This document shows positions 31,581 through 42,725 of a DNA stretch of 64,000 nucleotides, one piece after another. The notes under the pieces were generated by a model. The model saw only the letters and a program-made list of their open reading frames with translations. It was not told where the DNA came from and searched no databases. A program made the translations under genes and the position numbers. This DNA comes from Strigamia acuminata. Lineage: Eukaryota > Arthropoda > Chilopoda > Geophilomorpha > Linotaeniidae. The DNA lies in the NCBI GenBank assembly GCA_949358305.1, contig OX442318.1:6000501-6064500 (forward strand), given 5' to 3'. Positions within the stretch are counted from its first letter, which is position 1. Each line of letters opens with the position of its first letter.

Positions 31581-33145
31581 TGTGACGGTTACACTGTCAT
31601 ACACTTTGCTAGTTAAAGACGATTATTTCGTCAATAGATGGCGTTCTCGTGTTTTAGCGGTAATTTTGAACTTCGATCATTTTTTAAGTAATTTAATATA
31701 TAAATTATTATTTATATATTGAATTCACTTTAGTTTATAGTTATTAAACATGTTAATATGTTTTAAATGTTGTTTTATTCAGTTTACTACATAATTCTAT
31801 TGAATTATGCATAAACCTCACACCTGGTGTAGATATCCCTCACTACCACTGTGAGTAGAATTCCATTACGGATTATAGTCAGAGACTTAATCCGAAATGT
31901 ATCCTGTGTATCCGGTTCTTAGGACGGACCTAATAGAAGACTATGTCCTGGCTATCCACTTCCTAGAGCCTAGGATTGGAAGGATTTAGGTGACCAGTGA
32001 TCCCATTGGATCAATGATTAGCCTATTGTCCAGTACGAGTATATATTCCGTGTAAACCGGAAATATCTCGCTCTTGTTCTTGTTTTGTTTGATACTGATA
32101 TTACTTGAGCACATATTATACTTCTCTGCGTTCCGACAATCCGTTGTAGAAATACTTTGTATTTAGTGTAAGTATCTAGAGTGGGTAGAAGACTCACAGA
32201 CACACGGCCTGCCTCTTCATGCCAACATTCCGTTGTAGAAATCGTAAGTTTACTTGCATTTAAGTGTAGATTCTAGAGTGGGGTACAACCCACAGACACA
32301 CTCCCTCCGCTTCATGCCAACATCCCGTTGTAGAATGTAGAATCTAGAGTGGAGTAAAATTCACAGACACATTGGTAATGTAGCATCTAGAGTGGAGTAT
32401 TTATTATTTCACAGACGCATTATCAGGATAACCGAGCGGAGTAATTTCCCGGTTATTCTCCCGCCCGCCAGAACCGAGCGGAGTAATTTCCCGGTAATGG
32501 ATAACCTTTCCTGCGAGAAACTGCTGATTCAATTCGATGTTGGACGATGGAACATCTAATTATTATTTTGATGTTGATTGCACTTGGGGCAAAGATAGCT
32601 CGGCGCTATTTTAATTTATCTTTCGTTTTCACAGTTATATATTTCACGCCACGAATATAATATCATGTTAAATTCTATTGAACTTACATGAATATTTATT
32701 CCAATTGTTTCGTCATGTTTATGACCGCGCTTTGCAATTATTATCCATATAATAATTACAAGTGTGACGACTGCAGAAAAGTCAACCGCACCTCTCGGAT
32801 ATAATTCACCTAAGCCTAACCATTACACACCTTTCAGAACTAGCCCAGGAACCACGAAAATCCAGACTAAGATGACATCTTTTACGTCCTAACAATAAGA
32901 CCGTTACATATTCTTATTTGTTCGACTGAAAACCGCAAGTGATATTATTATAGGGCTTTTGCCGACCGATTGTATAGTTTAACTTGCAGAATTTCGACCA
33001 TTTGTCGGTCTAGTATTTATATAAGTTCAAACCGGAATAAATTGTCATATGATTTGAGAAATCACAAGCCTCCGTATTTTACACTTTCACACAAGTTCTC
33101 GCTCTAATTTTCTAGCAATTGTATCTCGCGAAGTCAATCGTCACA
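31581..33145 (+). repeat. Gypsy 5' LTR
   Basis: 1,565 bp, TGTGACGG...CGTCACA. It contains three or four internal near-repeats of a block with TCTAGAGTGG and CACAGACACA (about 32160-32410). Confidence 0.94.
32160..32412. repeat. Degenerate tandem repeats in the Gypsy LTR
   Basis: Four spaced units each with TCTAGAGTGG followed by CACAGACACA or CACAGACGCA, then two GAACCGAGCGGAGTAATTTC-type units; repeated in the 3' LTR at 41040-41350. Confidence 0.75.
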
Positions 33146-33147
33146 CG

Positions 33148-33165
33148 TGGAGGTCCCACCGAGAT
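33148..33165 (+). other. Gypsy primer binding site, tRNA-Gln
   Basis: TGGAGGTCCCACCGAGAT, 2 bp after the 5' LTR, is the complement of the 3' end of tRNA-Gln (ATCTCGGTGGGACCT plus CCA). Confidence 0.8.
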
Positions 33166-34026
33166 AGGTTGCATTATTAAAGCGAACTCAGTGATCAAAG
33201 TGTAAAATTAGAAGATTGAATTCTTAATTATTTTATGAAGATATTATAATTAGAAAATTTTCGATTTATCTCCCTAAATTACTTTACATCAATCATTCGT
33301 TTTCAAAGAAATTCTCATTATCTTTCGTAAATGTCTGAATTCGAATTTTTGAACTATTTCGGAAAATAATTTGAAAATTCTGAATTTTCCACGGAAAATC
33401 TAATTTTGATTTTATTAAAATTTTCAAGAATATTGCGATTATATTTCGAAAAACCCCGAAGTCATGAAATGTGATCAAAAGTTGATTAAACAATTTTATT
33501 GACTAAAAGGACACAAGAATTAATAAAATATTTTATTTTATTGTTCGGTTAAAACTTGATTGTTTGTTCTGCTATTCTGTCCAATGTTAAGGATTTAATT
33601 TTAATCCCTAAACGTGTTCAAGAATGTGTCATGAAACGACCAATCACGAAGCCGTTCTGAGTGGTTCACCCAGATTAAGGATTACCAAGAATTCTGGATT
33701 AAAATCATCAGAAATTCTTCAATCCCACCAATCACAGCAGGCTGTTGAACAAAGGATTTTTCCGGAAGCTAGTTTGACGACAAATACTTCAGCCACACTT
33801 GCTTTTCGACAGCGTGACCATCCAGTTGTGCCTTGTGACCAGTGCCAGTTGGACCATTCTTGACCGAACAACAGGACAATTTTACCGAAGCCACTTCAGT
33901 TATAGCAGCAAAGGTTATATCTTTTCAATTCATTTATTTAGTTTAAAGTAAGGCGTATTTCATTTCGACGCTAGTTTCAGTTTAAAGTTTAACTTTATTT
34001 AGCATATTACTTCCTTCTCGAGTATT
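33166..34026 (+). other. Gypsy leader
   Basis: Untranslated leader between the primer site and gag. A short open frame at 33624-33863 has no recognisable domain and is probably not a gene. Confidence 0.6.
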
Positions 34027-36120
34027 ATGGCCCGTAGACCAGTAAGAGTACGTGGAGCACGTGGAGTACGTGGTGGAAGACGTTGTGGTATGCGTGAACC
34101 ACGCCGGGAAATAGTAGAATCCGATTCGGAAGGACAGGGGGATGGAAATATTCCTAGAAATAATTCCAACTCCAATAGTTCTCGGACGGAACCGCTACCA
34201 GTTCCAAACGAATTAGAGGTTTATTGTCGCCATTACCAATTGGAAGTGACGCAATTCTCAACTCTATATGAAGCCCAACAATACACGGCAAATAATCGAC
34301 ACGAAAGAGTTCGTGCTATTACACCCGATGTAATTGTAACCAACGAACAAACCGTTTCGATAGATATGAATGGTGTTCGTTCTCCAGCAACGTACCGCTA
34401 CCAGCAGCTACCTGGATGGCGTATGTCTTCTGCCCGGGATGAAGGGGGACAACAAAATTCTTTGCAACTTTCTGGTCCTCCTCAACTCTCACTTCCAGAT
34501 AATTCGTGGCAAACCGTTGACCCGGAAAGAGGGGTAAATTTTGGTCAAAGAAATTTTTCTACTCGAACCACGAGGAACATACCCAGTGTAACGGTTGTAA
34601 ATGACAATTTACCCGTTCACACTGGATCTGGAAATGAACCATTTAGAGTTCCAGCTGCGTCACAACCTCTCCCACACCGAGAAAATGGCGCAAACGAACC
34701 TAATCAACCACGGAATGGATTCGAAAATACCCAGAATTTTCAATCTCGATCCAATGGGGACTGTCGAAACTATCGAGATCAGTCTCAGAACCGAAGAGAA
34801 CGTGCCCCGCCGAGAAATCAACGATTTCCCGGAGCCCCCGGCGATCCACGAGACTCAGATCCAGATTCTAGCGGTGATGATTCTCAAGCTGGTGGAGGGG
34901 GAAATTATAATAATTTCCGCCGAAGACGAGACAATTCTCGTTCTCCCCCACCAAATAGACAACCGAATTTCAACAGGCCAAATTCGTCGTCTAGAGATCG
35001 GCGAGATCGCTCCACAAATTCGAACTCAACAGCTGACTTGTCTAATAATGATTTACGACAAATAGTTCAGGGTTTATCTGCCCAAAACCGTGGTTCTAAT
35101 TCGAACCAGAATTTCGGAAAAGGGATAGAGATCCCTATTTTCGATGGAAAACAATCCGAAGTTACACGTTTTTTAGATATTGTAAAAGCTGTAGCTTCAG
35201 GGAGAGGTATTTCTTTAGACGAAATGGTACACCAAGCTGTACCAGGTCGCCTCTTAGGACATGCACAACGATGGTTTCATCAACAACGTCATACCTTTAT
35301 TAATTGGCGAGTGTTTGAAACACAATTTCTTGAACGCTTCGATTTAGTACCCCTTACTAGATCTAGACGTTTAACCAATGTAAAACAAAGAGCCGACGAG
35401 TCGCTGTATTGTTTCCTTCTGCGATTCACCCAAGAACAAGGAGAAATACCACAAGGAGACAGGGCAGGACTTGAGAGTCTTTTCAATAATCTGACACAAG
35501 AAAGTTTCTCATTATTAATGGCACAAGGATTGTACGGCCATTATACGGTCGACGATATTTTGCAATATGTCGGCTTGAACCGCTGTATGTTCGAAAACTC
35601 AGTACAACTAGCAGCCAATTTAGAATGTGACAATTCTGAAAAAGGCGCTACTCCCAAAGTTAATGAGAAATCGAAAGTATTCCCTTCCAAAACTTCACTT
35701 CGTGCAGTTCGAAATGAATATGAGGAAGAGGAAGAAAACGACTCAGAAACAAATGATTCGACAATTAACGAAGAAATGGTTGATCGATTGTTCGCGGCCC
35801 AATACGAGAAAACCACCGGAAAATGTTTCCATTGCCACGAGGTTGGTCATTTTAAACGAGAATGTCCAGCCTGGCTAAAGAAACAAGGGGGAAATTCAGA
35901 TTCGAAGAAAAGGTTTAATCAATCTGCTCCAAATTCCGATTTTTCAAAAAGGCCTAAACAGAATTGGGTAACGACGGAAGTTTTGGACTCCAAGCTTAAC
36001 GAAGCGTTGGATTCGAAACTCACAGTGTTCCAAAAGAACATGGCTGATCTTATAAATAGACATTTAACTTCAGCTGTTGATTCTGTGGTCCCCGACATTA
36101 AGTCCGAGACAAAAAACTAG
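34027..36120 (+). CDS. Gypsy gag
   Basis: 697 aa. N-terminal Arg-rich stretch (MARRPVRVRGARGVRGGRR), a long Asn/Arg/Ser/Pro-rich low-complexity middle (about residues 150-355), a retrotransposon gag capsid domain (IFDGKQSEVTRFLDIV to ESLYCFLLRFTQEQ, about 375-500), an acidic linker and a CCHC zinc knuckle CFHCHEVGHFKREC at about residue 599. The reading frame ends at TAG 36118-36120 directly after a slippery heptamer, so pol is expected to be made by -1 frameshifting. Confidence 0.92.
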   Translation: MARRPVRVRGARGVRGGRRCGMREPRREIVESDSEGQGDGNIPRNNSNSNSSRTEPLPVPNELEVYCRHYQLEVTQFSTLYEAQQYTANNRHERVRAITPDVIVTNEQTVSIDMNGVRSPATYRYQQLPGWRMSSARDEGGQQNSLQLSGPPQLSLPDNSWQTVDPERGVNFGQRNFSTRTTRNIPSVTVVNDNLPVHTGSGNEPFRVPAASQPLPHRENGANEPNQPRNGFENTQNFQSRSNGDCRNYRDQSQNRRERAPPRNQRFPGAPGDPRDSDPDSSGDDSQAGGGGNYNNFRRRRDNSRSPPPNRQPNFNRPNSSSRDRRDRSTNSNSTADLSNNDLRQIVQGLSAQNRGSNSNQNFGKGIEIPIFDGKQSEVTRFLDIVKAVASGRGISLDEMVHQAVPGRLLGHAQRWFHQQRHTFINWRVFETQFLERFDLVPLTRSRRLTNVKQRADESLYCFLLRFTQEQGEIPQGDRAGLESLFNNLTQESFSLLMAQGLYGHYTVDDILQYVGLNRCMFENSVQLAANLECDNSEKGATPKVNEKSKVFPSKTSLRAVRNEYEEEEENDSETNDSTINEEMVDRLFAAQYEKTTGKCFHCHEVGHFKRECPAWLKKQGGNSDSKKRFNQSAPNSDFSKRPKQNWVTTEVLDSKLNEALDSKLTVFQKNMADLINRHLTSAVDSVVPDIKSETKN

Positions 36121-36151
36121 TTCAGGGGGTTGAACCAATTTCCCAACCCCC
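36111..36151 (+). promoter_or_regulatory. Programmed -1 ribosomal frameshift site between gag and pol
   Basis: The heptamer A AAA AAC (36111-36117) sits in the correct gag phase immediately before the gag TAG. Seven bases later (36118-36124) begins a perfect 8-bp stem GGGGGTTG (36125-36132) / CAACCCCC (36144-36151) with an 11-base loop. Slipping back one base enters the pol frame, which is open from here through 38858. Confidence 0.85.
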
Positions 36152-38858
36152 GTCTAATGAACCAATTCCTTTTTCGGAATTATCGGATAATTTATTTTTT
36201 CGTAAACCTAAACATTTGACAGTTCCATACCTTGATGAAACTGTAAATAAACCACCTTCACTAGTAATATCTTATGAGGCTGTACCTGTCTGTCGGCAAA
36301 CCAGTAGTTCTACTGGTGGTGTCGAAGAGAATTTACAAGCAATGACTGACCAGTTAGAAAATTTAAGTATTTTCAACGGTAAATGGAATGCACCAAAGAA
36401 ACCTCTTAAACCCAAAGTATTCAAATTAAGAAAACTTCTTAAAATTGAAAAATGGAATGGCAAAGAAAGAGTAGAACTTCTTGGAAAATTGTGTAGTAGC
36501 AAACTTATGAATGGTCGTAAAGACGATCCGCGTATGAACGTTCAAATTGGAGGTTTGAACTACAACGCATTAGTAGATTCCGGCGCTACACAGTGCTTTA
36601 TTGGAATTCAACTCCTCTCAAACACAGAGATTCCCGTAGAATTCATTCAAGAATGTCCACGTGGAATGAGAGTTTGTGCCGTTGGAATAGACCATCGCCC
36701 ACTCGGCCAAGTTACACTTTGTGTAAAATGGGCGAATAAGAAGAGAGTTACACCAATTAACTTCATCATTTTACAGAAAAATGTATGTGGATTAATTTTA
36801 GGACATAACTTCATGCGTAGAACAGGAGTTAACCTGAATCCGAAACGAGCGGTGTTCACCTGCGATGATATGCCAGGATGGACAGCACCGTACGAAACCA
36901 CTGAGCTTAATTGTTGTTTAGCAAATATTAAGACTCTTAATTTACAAGGAGAAGAAGTTCCTACGTCACCTGATTGGGCAGAGAAACTTGTCGAAGGTTG
37001 TGACAGTTCCGTTGAAGAAAAACAATTACTCGTAAACGTTCTTTTAGATTTAAAAAACGTATTCCGAGACCAACTGGGCTGTACGAAGGTTGCCAAGCAT
37101 AGTATTAAGTTTAAACCTGGTGCTACTTGGAAACACCAGCCTTACAGGATGTATAATCCGGCTAAAAAAGCCATAATGACTGAATTGGTCGAGGAATTGG
37201 AGGCCGATGGTTTAATCGAGCCTGCAACCGGCCCGTACATAAGTCACCCCGTTATAGTGGCTAAACCCGGCGGAAAATATCGCTTGTGTATAGATTACCG
37301 TTGGTTGAATGCAATCACGGAAGTTGACGCAATCCAGATGCCTAGTATTGATCTTTTGATTCATCATACTAATCAGGCAAAATACTTTACATCCATTGAT
37401 CTAACTAAAGGTTACCATCAAATGGAAATGGAAGAGGAAGATAAGAGTAAAACTGCTTTTTACACCCCAAAAGGCAAATTTCAATTCAAAAGGTTGCCAT
37501 TTGGTCTTTGTAATGCACCAAGCTCTTTTCAACACCTCATGACTAAAGTATTAGGCGACTCTTTATACAAACACGCCCTTGTCTATTTAGATGATATAAT
37601 CATTTTTTCAGACACATGGGAAAATCATTTATTACATATTAGAGACGTACTTAAGAAGTTAGACGCCGCGAATCTAACTATCAATAAGGACAAATCAAAA
37701 TTTGGTCGAACATCATTACGATTTCTAGGCCATCTGATTTCTGAGGGATCCCTTCTTCCAGACCCCGACAAAGTCTCGGCTGTAAGAAATTTCCCCAAAC
37801 CAACTTGTTCAAAAGACATCCAACGATTTATAGGACTTGCAAATTTTTTCCGAAAATTCATTCCCAATATTGCGAATATTGCCCGTCCATTGACAAGTAT
37901 TATGCATGACCAAGCCACTTTTGTATGGGATTGTCCACAAATAGCTGCGTTTGAAACTATCAAAGATATTTTGTGCGACAAAGATCAAGCTCTCCTCTAC
38001 ATGCCAGATATGAATAAGCCTTTTGTCATTTTGACAGATGCTTCTCACTCAGGCTTGGGTGCAGTACTCTGCCAGGATGTAGAATTATTCTGTGAAAAGA
38101 AACAGAGATCAATAATGGTCCCGAAGGCAGTCGCGTACGCCAGCCGAGTACTACACGGGGCCGAAGTGCGATATTCCACACCAGAGTTAGAATGCTTAGC
38201 CGTTGTGTGGGCAATTGAACGGTTTCGACCGTATATTGAGTACACAACTTTCACTTTGGAGTCCGATGCTCAGGCCCTTAGCTGGTTAATGAGTACGCCG
38301 GAACCATCGGGAAGATTTGGACGTTGGGCCGTCAAGATCCAGTGTGGCGCGTTTAAAATTAACTTTAGACGCGGCGCAATGAACCAGGTGGCCGACGCCC
38401 TATCACGCGCCCCATTATCAGCATTGGACACCCCTGACTACGACTATATCGAGCCGGAAGAAATTACCCATTTCTATCCGACTTGGAATGGAAATAGATG
38501 CGCTTCCCTGCAAGTGACCACGGTTGAACGCAAACATTTTTTAACAAATGTTGAAACCAACCAGAAAGTTTTCTCAGAATCATTACAATCTGTCAGATTT
38601 CATAATTCTGAGGAAAAGGGGGAGGATAAAGGGTGTACAAGAGAAAACTGTGAACATAAAAATATTCACAAGTGCCAACACGAGAGTATTCACACTGCAT
38701 TAACAGATATTCTGAAAGTAGTCCCACCAACTCGCCAAGAAATTATCGAAGCGCAGTTGAAAGACACCGAATGCAGTAAAATCCTTGTTTTCCTAAAAGC
38801 AAGCGAAAAACAAAAGAAACAAGTTATGGAATGTAGACATAGAACCATATGTAGTTAA
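36117..38858 (+). CDS. Gypsy pol: protease, reverse transcriptase, RNase H (no integrase core)
   Basis: Frame entered by the -1 shift at 36117; there is no ATG near its start (first near-cognate codon at 36216). Domains in order, numbered from 36216: aspartic protease with LVDSGATQCF (about 119-128) and GLILGHNFM; reverse transcriptase with KYRLCIDYR (about 353), LPFGLCNAPSSFQ and YLDDIII (about 456); RNase H with LTDASHSGLGAV (about 605), ESDAQALSWL (about 683) and NQVADALSR. After RNase H about 150 further residues follow, but no HHCC zinc finger and no D,D-35-E integrase core appear before the stop. A lone C-x2-C (TCRNC, 38896-38907) in the next frame may be the last trace of the zinc finger. 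Confidence 0.9.
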   Translation, partial: LVQGVEPISQPPSNEPIPFSELSDNLFFRKPKHLTVPYLDETVNKPPSLVISYEAVPVCRQTSSSTGGVEENLQAMTDQLENLSIFNGKWNAPKKPLKPKVFKLRKLLKIEKWNGKERVELLGKLCSSKLMNGRKDDPRMNVQIGGLNYNALVDSGATQCFIGIQLLSNTEIPVEFIQECPRGMRVCAVGIDHRPLGQVTLCVKWANKKRVTPINFIILQKNVCGLILGHNFMRRTGVNLNPKRAVFTCDDMPGWTAPYETTELNCCLANIKTLNLQGEEVPTSPDWAEKLVEGCDSSVEEKQLLVNVLLDLKNVFRDQLGCTKVAKHSIKFKPGATWKHQPYRMYNPAKKAIMTELVEELEADGLIEPATGPYISHPVIVAKPGGKYRLCIDYRWLNAITEVDAIQMPSIDLLIHHTNQAKYFTSIDLTKGYHQMEMEEEDKSKTAFYTPKGKFQFKRLPFGLCNAPSSFQHLMTKVLGDSLYKHALVYLDDIIIFSDTWENHLLHIRDVLKKLDAANLTINKDKSKFGRTSLRFLGHLISEGSLLPDPDKVSAVRNFPKPTCSKDIQRFIGLANFFRKFIPNIANIARPLTSIMHDQATFVWDCPQIAAFETIKDILCDKDQALLYMPDMNKPFVILTDASHSGLGAVLCQDVELFCEKKQRSIMVPKAVAYASRVLHGAEVRYSTPELECLAVVWAIERFRPYIEYTTFTLESDAQALSWLMSTPEPSGRFGRWAVKIQCGAFKINFRRGAMNQVADALSRAPLSALDTPDYDYIEPEEITHFYPTWNGNRCASLQVTTVERKHFLTNVETNQKVFSESLQSVRFHNSEEKGEDKGCTRENCEHKNIHKCQHESIHTALTDILKVVPPTRQEIIEAQLKDTECSKILVFLKASEKQKKQVMECRHRTICS

Positions 38859-38958
38859 AGGTCTCACAACTCCTACTGCGCGAAACTGGGCAACTTGTCG
38901 TAATTGCGGTTTAATTCATAAGGGGCCAGAAATCGCAATACACGAGGATCCGGCTACC

Positions 38959-39837
38959 ATGTCGAGGGAGAATACACCCCATGGAGGGGTTGTAGCACCT
39001 CAGAAATGCACAACCCAAGTAAAAATCCTATCGGATTCCTGTTTGGTCAAAGACGAGCCGTCAACTTCCTCGCTACATCAAGTTTCAACTTGGGATAATT
39101 TGAACTTGGATTCCTGTACCATGTCCAGTGAGCCCCCGAGCACCGATATTGTGTATGATCCAAATTTCGATGTGTCGCCTCCGCGCCCCCGCACTCCTAC
39201 GCCAGAGCCGGTCATTCTTATGATATCACCGTTCATACCCCCAACCAACTTGGTAGGGATTGAAAAAGCGAAGGCGGAGGTTAGTCACCATTTTCCCGGT
39301 TTATTGGAATCAGCAAAACGAGTTTGTCTGGCACTAAAAAATGGCTCCACCCCAGATTACTCGATACCCTTGGCGATCATGCAATGGATTTTTCATCCTA
39401 GTCGAGTTGAGTCGTTTCAAATGCGCTCATTTGTGTGGTGTCGGCTCCTGAACCAAATTTCAGCTGAATGTCCGGCAATTGACAACAATTGGCACTCAGG
39501 TTTACCCGACCATCACTTGCTCTTTTCTGAGCAACCCGTCGTCGTGCGTGATGCTCTTATGGTATCCCCACCTGGTCAGGATGTAGCCACCCCACCGATT
39601 CAGGTAGATATTCCTCCGACCCGGGTTAATATCGCCTCAGAAGTCGTTCCGACGATGGATGCCGAAGTTCTTCCCGCAATAGTGGATGAAGTAATCACGG
39701 ACGTGGTCGCTGAGGTCACTCCAGAAGTTCTGATGGAAACTACACTTGAAGCGATAGTTTCCATTGCTGCATCTACCTCCCCTGCCGTTTTCGCATCCGT
39801 AGTCAAGGAATTTGCGGAAGACACCGAGTTGGATTAA
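38959..39837 (+). CDS. Gypsy third ORF, function unknown
   Basis: 292 aa from the first ATG; the frame is open further upstream and overlaps the end of pol. Pro/Ser/Thr-rich first third (PRPRTPTPEP), a short region with some folding potential (residues about 95-190, with SHHFPGLLESAKRVC and IPLAIMQWIFHPSRV), then an Ala/Val/Glu/Thr-rich tail with repeated EVxP units (VVPTMDAEVLP, EVITDVVAEVTPEVL). It sits where integrase or env would be. There is no signal peptide, TM segment or furin-type site, so it does not look like an envelope. I do not recognise it. Confidence 0.6.
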   Translation: MSRENTPHGGVVAPQKCTTQVKILSDSCLVKDEPSTSSLHQVSTWDNLNLDSCTMSSEPPSTDIVYDPNFDVSPPRPRTPTPEPVILMISPFIPPTNLVGIEKAKAEVSHHFPGLLESAKRVCLALKNGSTPDYSIPLAIMQWIFHPSRVESFQMRSFVWCRLLNQISAECPAIDNNWHSGLPDHHLLFSEQPVVVRDALMVSPPGQDVATPPIQVDIPPTRVNIASEVVPTMDAEVLPAIVDEVITDVVAEVTPEVLMETTLEAIVSIAASTSPAVFASVVKEFAEDTELD

Positions 39838-40451
39838 AGTAATGTTCAGATATGGGGATCAGTTACTTTCTCCATATCTCTTCGAACCGAAGTAACGAAT
39901 CTATCTCGGTATTTTCATACAAAGTTTGAGCGGATGTTGTGTTTATTTAATAACAATGAGAATTTTATAACCTTTTATAACATTTTTTGAGTCTAGTGTG
40001 TTCGGTGGTACATAATACTAAATTTTAATTGTTATTTCTTAAGATTTATGACGTATTTATTTTTTGCAATAATTTCATTTTTTTAAATTCAAAATTATTT
40101 ATTGTGAATCTAAAGAGTCAAATTTTATTAATTCTGTTATTACAATTTTGGTGTTATTTGTGAAGAATTTCTGTTGTGGAGATAAGTCCTCTCTGTAAGT
40201 GAAAGAAATCTGTTAGATTTAAGTTCATTTTTACGCAAAGTGAATAATCGTTTATTTTCTTAAAATATTAATAAATCTTTGAAGCATTTTTGAACTTAGA
40301 GTCAATATTTATTTATATCTTGATATAAAGTAAGTTTACTCACCAAAGGTGGAATCCCAGATGCGATTGATGCCAGTATAAACCGTAAATCTCCAGGTAT
40401 ATCAGTAAATAGTATGTAAATACAAGTATTGACATATATTTAAGGGGGACT
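39838..40451 (+). other. Gypsy 3' untranslated region and polypurine tract
   Basis: AT-rich and non-coding, ending in the polypurine tract TAAGGGGGACT (40441-40451) directly before the 3' LTR. Confidence 0.7.
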
Positions 40452-42016
40452 TGTGACGGTTACACTGTCATACACTTTGCTAGTTAAAGACGATTATTTC
40501 GTCAATAGATGGCGTTCTCGTGTTTTAGCGGTAATTTTGAACTTCGATCATTTTTTAAGTAATTTAATATATAAATTATTATTTATATATTGAATTCACT
40601 TTAGTTTATAGTTATTAAACATGTTAATATGTTTTAAATGTTGTTTTATTCAGTTTACTACATAATTCTATTGAATTATGCATAAACCTCACACCTGGTG
40701 TAGATATCCCTCACTACCACTGTGAGTAGAATTCCATTACGGATTATAGTCAGAGACTTAATCCGAAATGTATCCTGTGTATCCGGTTCTTAGGACGGAC
40801 CTAATAGAAGACTATGTCCTGGCTATCCACTTCCTAGAGCCTAGGATTGGAAGGATTTAGGTGACCAGTGATCCCATTGGATCAATGATTAGCCTATTGT
40901 CCAGTACGAGTATATATTCCGTGTAAACCGGAAATATCTCGCTCTTGTTCTTGTTTTGTTTGATACTGATATTACTTGAGCACATATTATACTTCTCTGC
41001 GTTCCGACAATCCGTTGTAGAAATACTTTGTATTTAGTGTAAGTATCTAGAGTGGGTAGAAGACTCACAGACACACGGCCCGCCTCTTCATGCCAACATT
41101 CCGTTGTAGAAATCGTAAGTTTACTTGCATTTAAGTGTAGATTCTAGAGTGGGGTACAACCCACAGACACACTCCCTCCGCTTCATGCCAACATCCCGTT
41201 GTAGAATGTAGAATCTAGAGTGGAGTAAAATTCACAGACACATTGGTAATGTAGCATCTAGAGTGGAGTATTTATTATTTCACAGACGCATTATCAGGAT
41301 AACCGAGCGGAGTAATTTCCCGGTTATTCTCCCGCCCGCCAGAACCGAGCGGAGTAATTTCCCGGTAATGGATAACCTTTCCTGCGAGAAACTGCTGATT
41401 CAATTCGATGTTGGACGATGGAACATCTAATTATTATTTTGATGTTGATTGCACTTGGGGCAAAGATAGCTCGGCGCTATTTTAATTTATCTTTCGTTTT
41501 CACAGTTATATATTTCACGCCACGAATATAATATCATGTTAAATTCTATTGAACTTACATGAATATTTATTCCAATTGTTTCGTCATGTTTATGACCGCG
41601 CTTTGCAATTATTATCCATATAATAATTACAAGTGTGACGACTGCAGAAAAGTCAACCGCACCTCTCGGATATAATTCACCTAAGCCTAACCATTACACA
41701 CCTTTCAGAACTAGCCCAGGAACCACGAAAATCCAGACTAAGATGACATCTTTTACGTCCTAACAATAAGACCGTTACATATTCTTATTTGTTCGACTGA
41801 AAACCGCAAGTGATATTATTATAGGGCTTTTGCCGACCGATTGTATAGTTTAACTTGCAGAATTTCGACCATTTGTCGGTCTAGTATTTATATAAGTTCA
41901 AACCGGAATAAATTGTCATATGATTTGAGAAATCACAAGCCTCCGTATTTTACACTTTCACACAAGTTCTCGCTCTAATTTTCTAGCAATTGTATCTCGC
42001 GAAGTCAATCGTCACA
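40452..42016 (+). repeat. Gypsy 3' LTR
   Basis: 1,565 bp, same ends as the 5' LTR. The only difference I noticed is T in the 5' copy against C in the 3' copy in ACACGGCCYGCC (about 41080). Confidence 0.94.
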
Positions 42017-42020
42017 ACCT

Positions 42021-42381
42021 TTTTGCTATTTCATTGAGTCATTGTTAAATGGTTTTCAATTCTCAAATAGTCTATTTGAGATTCATTAGATCGCTGGTTA
42101 ATCTACAACAACCGTTTCTTTTCCTTCAAAATATTTTCATTTGAAAATGCTAATTCTGTTCAATAAATAGATTTTAAAAATGTAATTTTTTTCCTATATT
42201 GTTGACGTAATGTATTTACACCCTTAAATGACAATATATTGACCAATGTTTTATTTTTACGAGCAGTTCAACTATAAACTATTACAATAAAAATGCACAC
42301 CTCTATATCACCTAGCCGATCGGTTTCGCCAAACAAAACAAACAGCTACATGTCATGCAAAAGAAACATTACAAATTGAAA
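42021..42381. other. Upstream region of L12
   Basis: AT-rich with a short inverted repeat CTCAAATAG/CTATTTGAG (42063-42081). No X-box-like motif found at the usual distance before the L12 ATG. Confidence 0.45.
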
Positions 42382-42725
42382 ATGCTCCTTTTATTTTACT
42401 GTTTTTTCTACGTATCTCGTCTTACCAAAGGGATTAGGTAATGTCTATTAACAAATCAATCACCGTTAACTATTTTTATCGATAACCATCATTTTTACAG
42501 TGAGAAAGAAATGAGTAATCTTATACCAGAAAATTACACAATTATAAGACCAACAGAAGGTGGTAAGTTCAGTTAATTTTTAAACTGAACATCATTCCTT
42601 AATTAAATGTAAATTTTTTTAAACCGAATGTTCATTTCCAATAAAAATTTTATTCTCCAGAGCCAACCATTGTAGGCTGGGATCTTGTACCTCATTTTAT
42701 ATCTGATTTGGACTTAAGACACATG
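42382..42725 (+). pseudogene. L12: first three exons of a Cys-loop channel gene
   Basis: Exons 42382-42437 (signal peptide MLLLFYCFFYVSRLTKGI), 42501-42562 (EKEMSNLIPENYTIIRP) and 42661-42725 (EPTIVGWDLVPHFISDLDLR), all open with good splice sites. After the exon 3 donor homology stops, and no exon 4 is found before MITE and satellite sequence, so the gene is truncated. Confidence 0.82.

Larger units (their letters stand above)
31581..42016 (+). mobile_element. Young Gypsy-class LTR retrotransposon lacking an integrase domain
   Basis: 10,436 bp, target duplication ACCT (31577-31580 and 42017-42020), two 1,565-bp LTRs that differ by a single base in my reading, tRNA-Gln primer site, polypurine tract, gag, protease-RT-RNase H frame and a third ORF. 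Its youth contrasts with the missing integrase catalytic core, so it probably moves using a partner element's integrase. Confidence 0.93.

Noticed and set aside
32018-32203. 61-aa minus frame present in both Gypsy LTRs
   Set aside because: Identical in both LTRs because they are duplicates; no domain or start context.
33624-33863. 79-aa frame in the Gypsy leader
   Set aside because: No similarity to any known domain, no repeat elsewhere; leader ORFs of this size occur by chance.
38959-39837. Envelope gene in the Gypsy third ORF (errantivirus type)
   Set aside because: No signal peptide, no fusion-peptide-like or C-terminal TM segment and no furin-type site seen.
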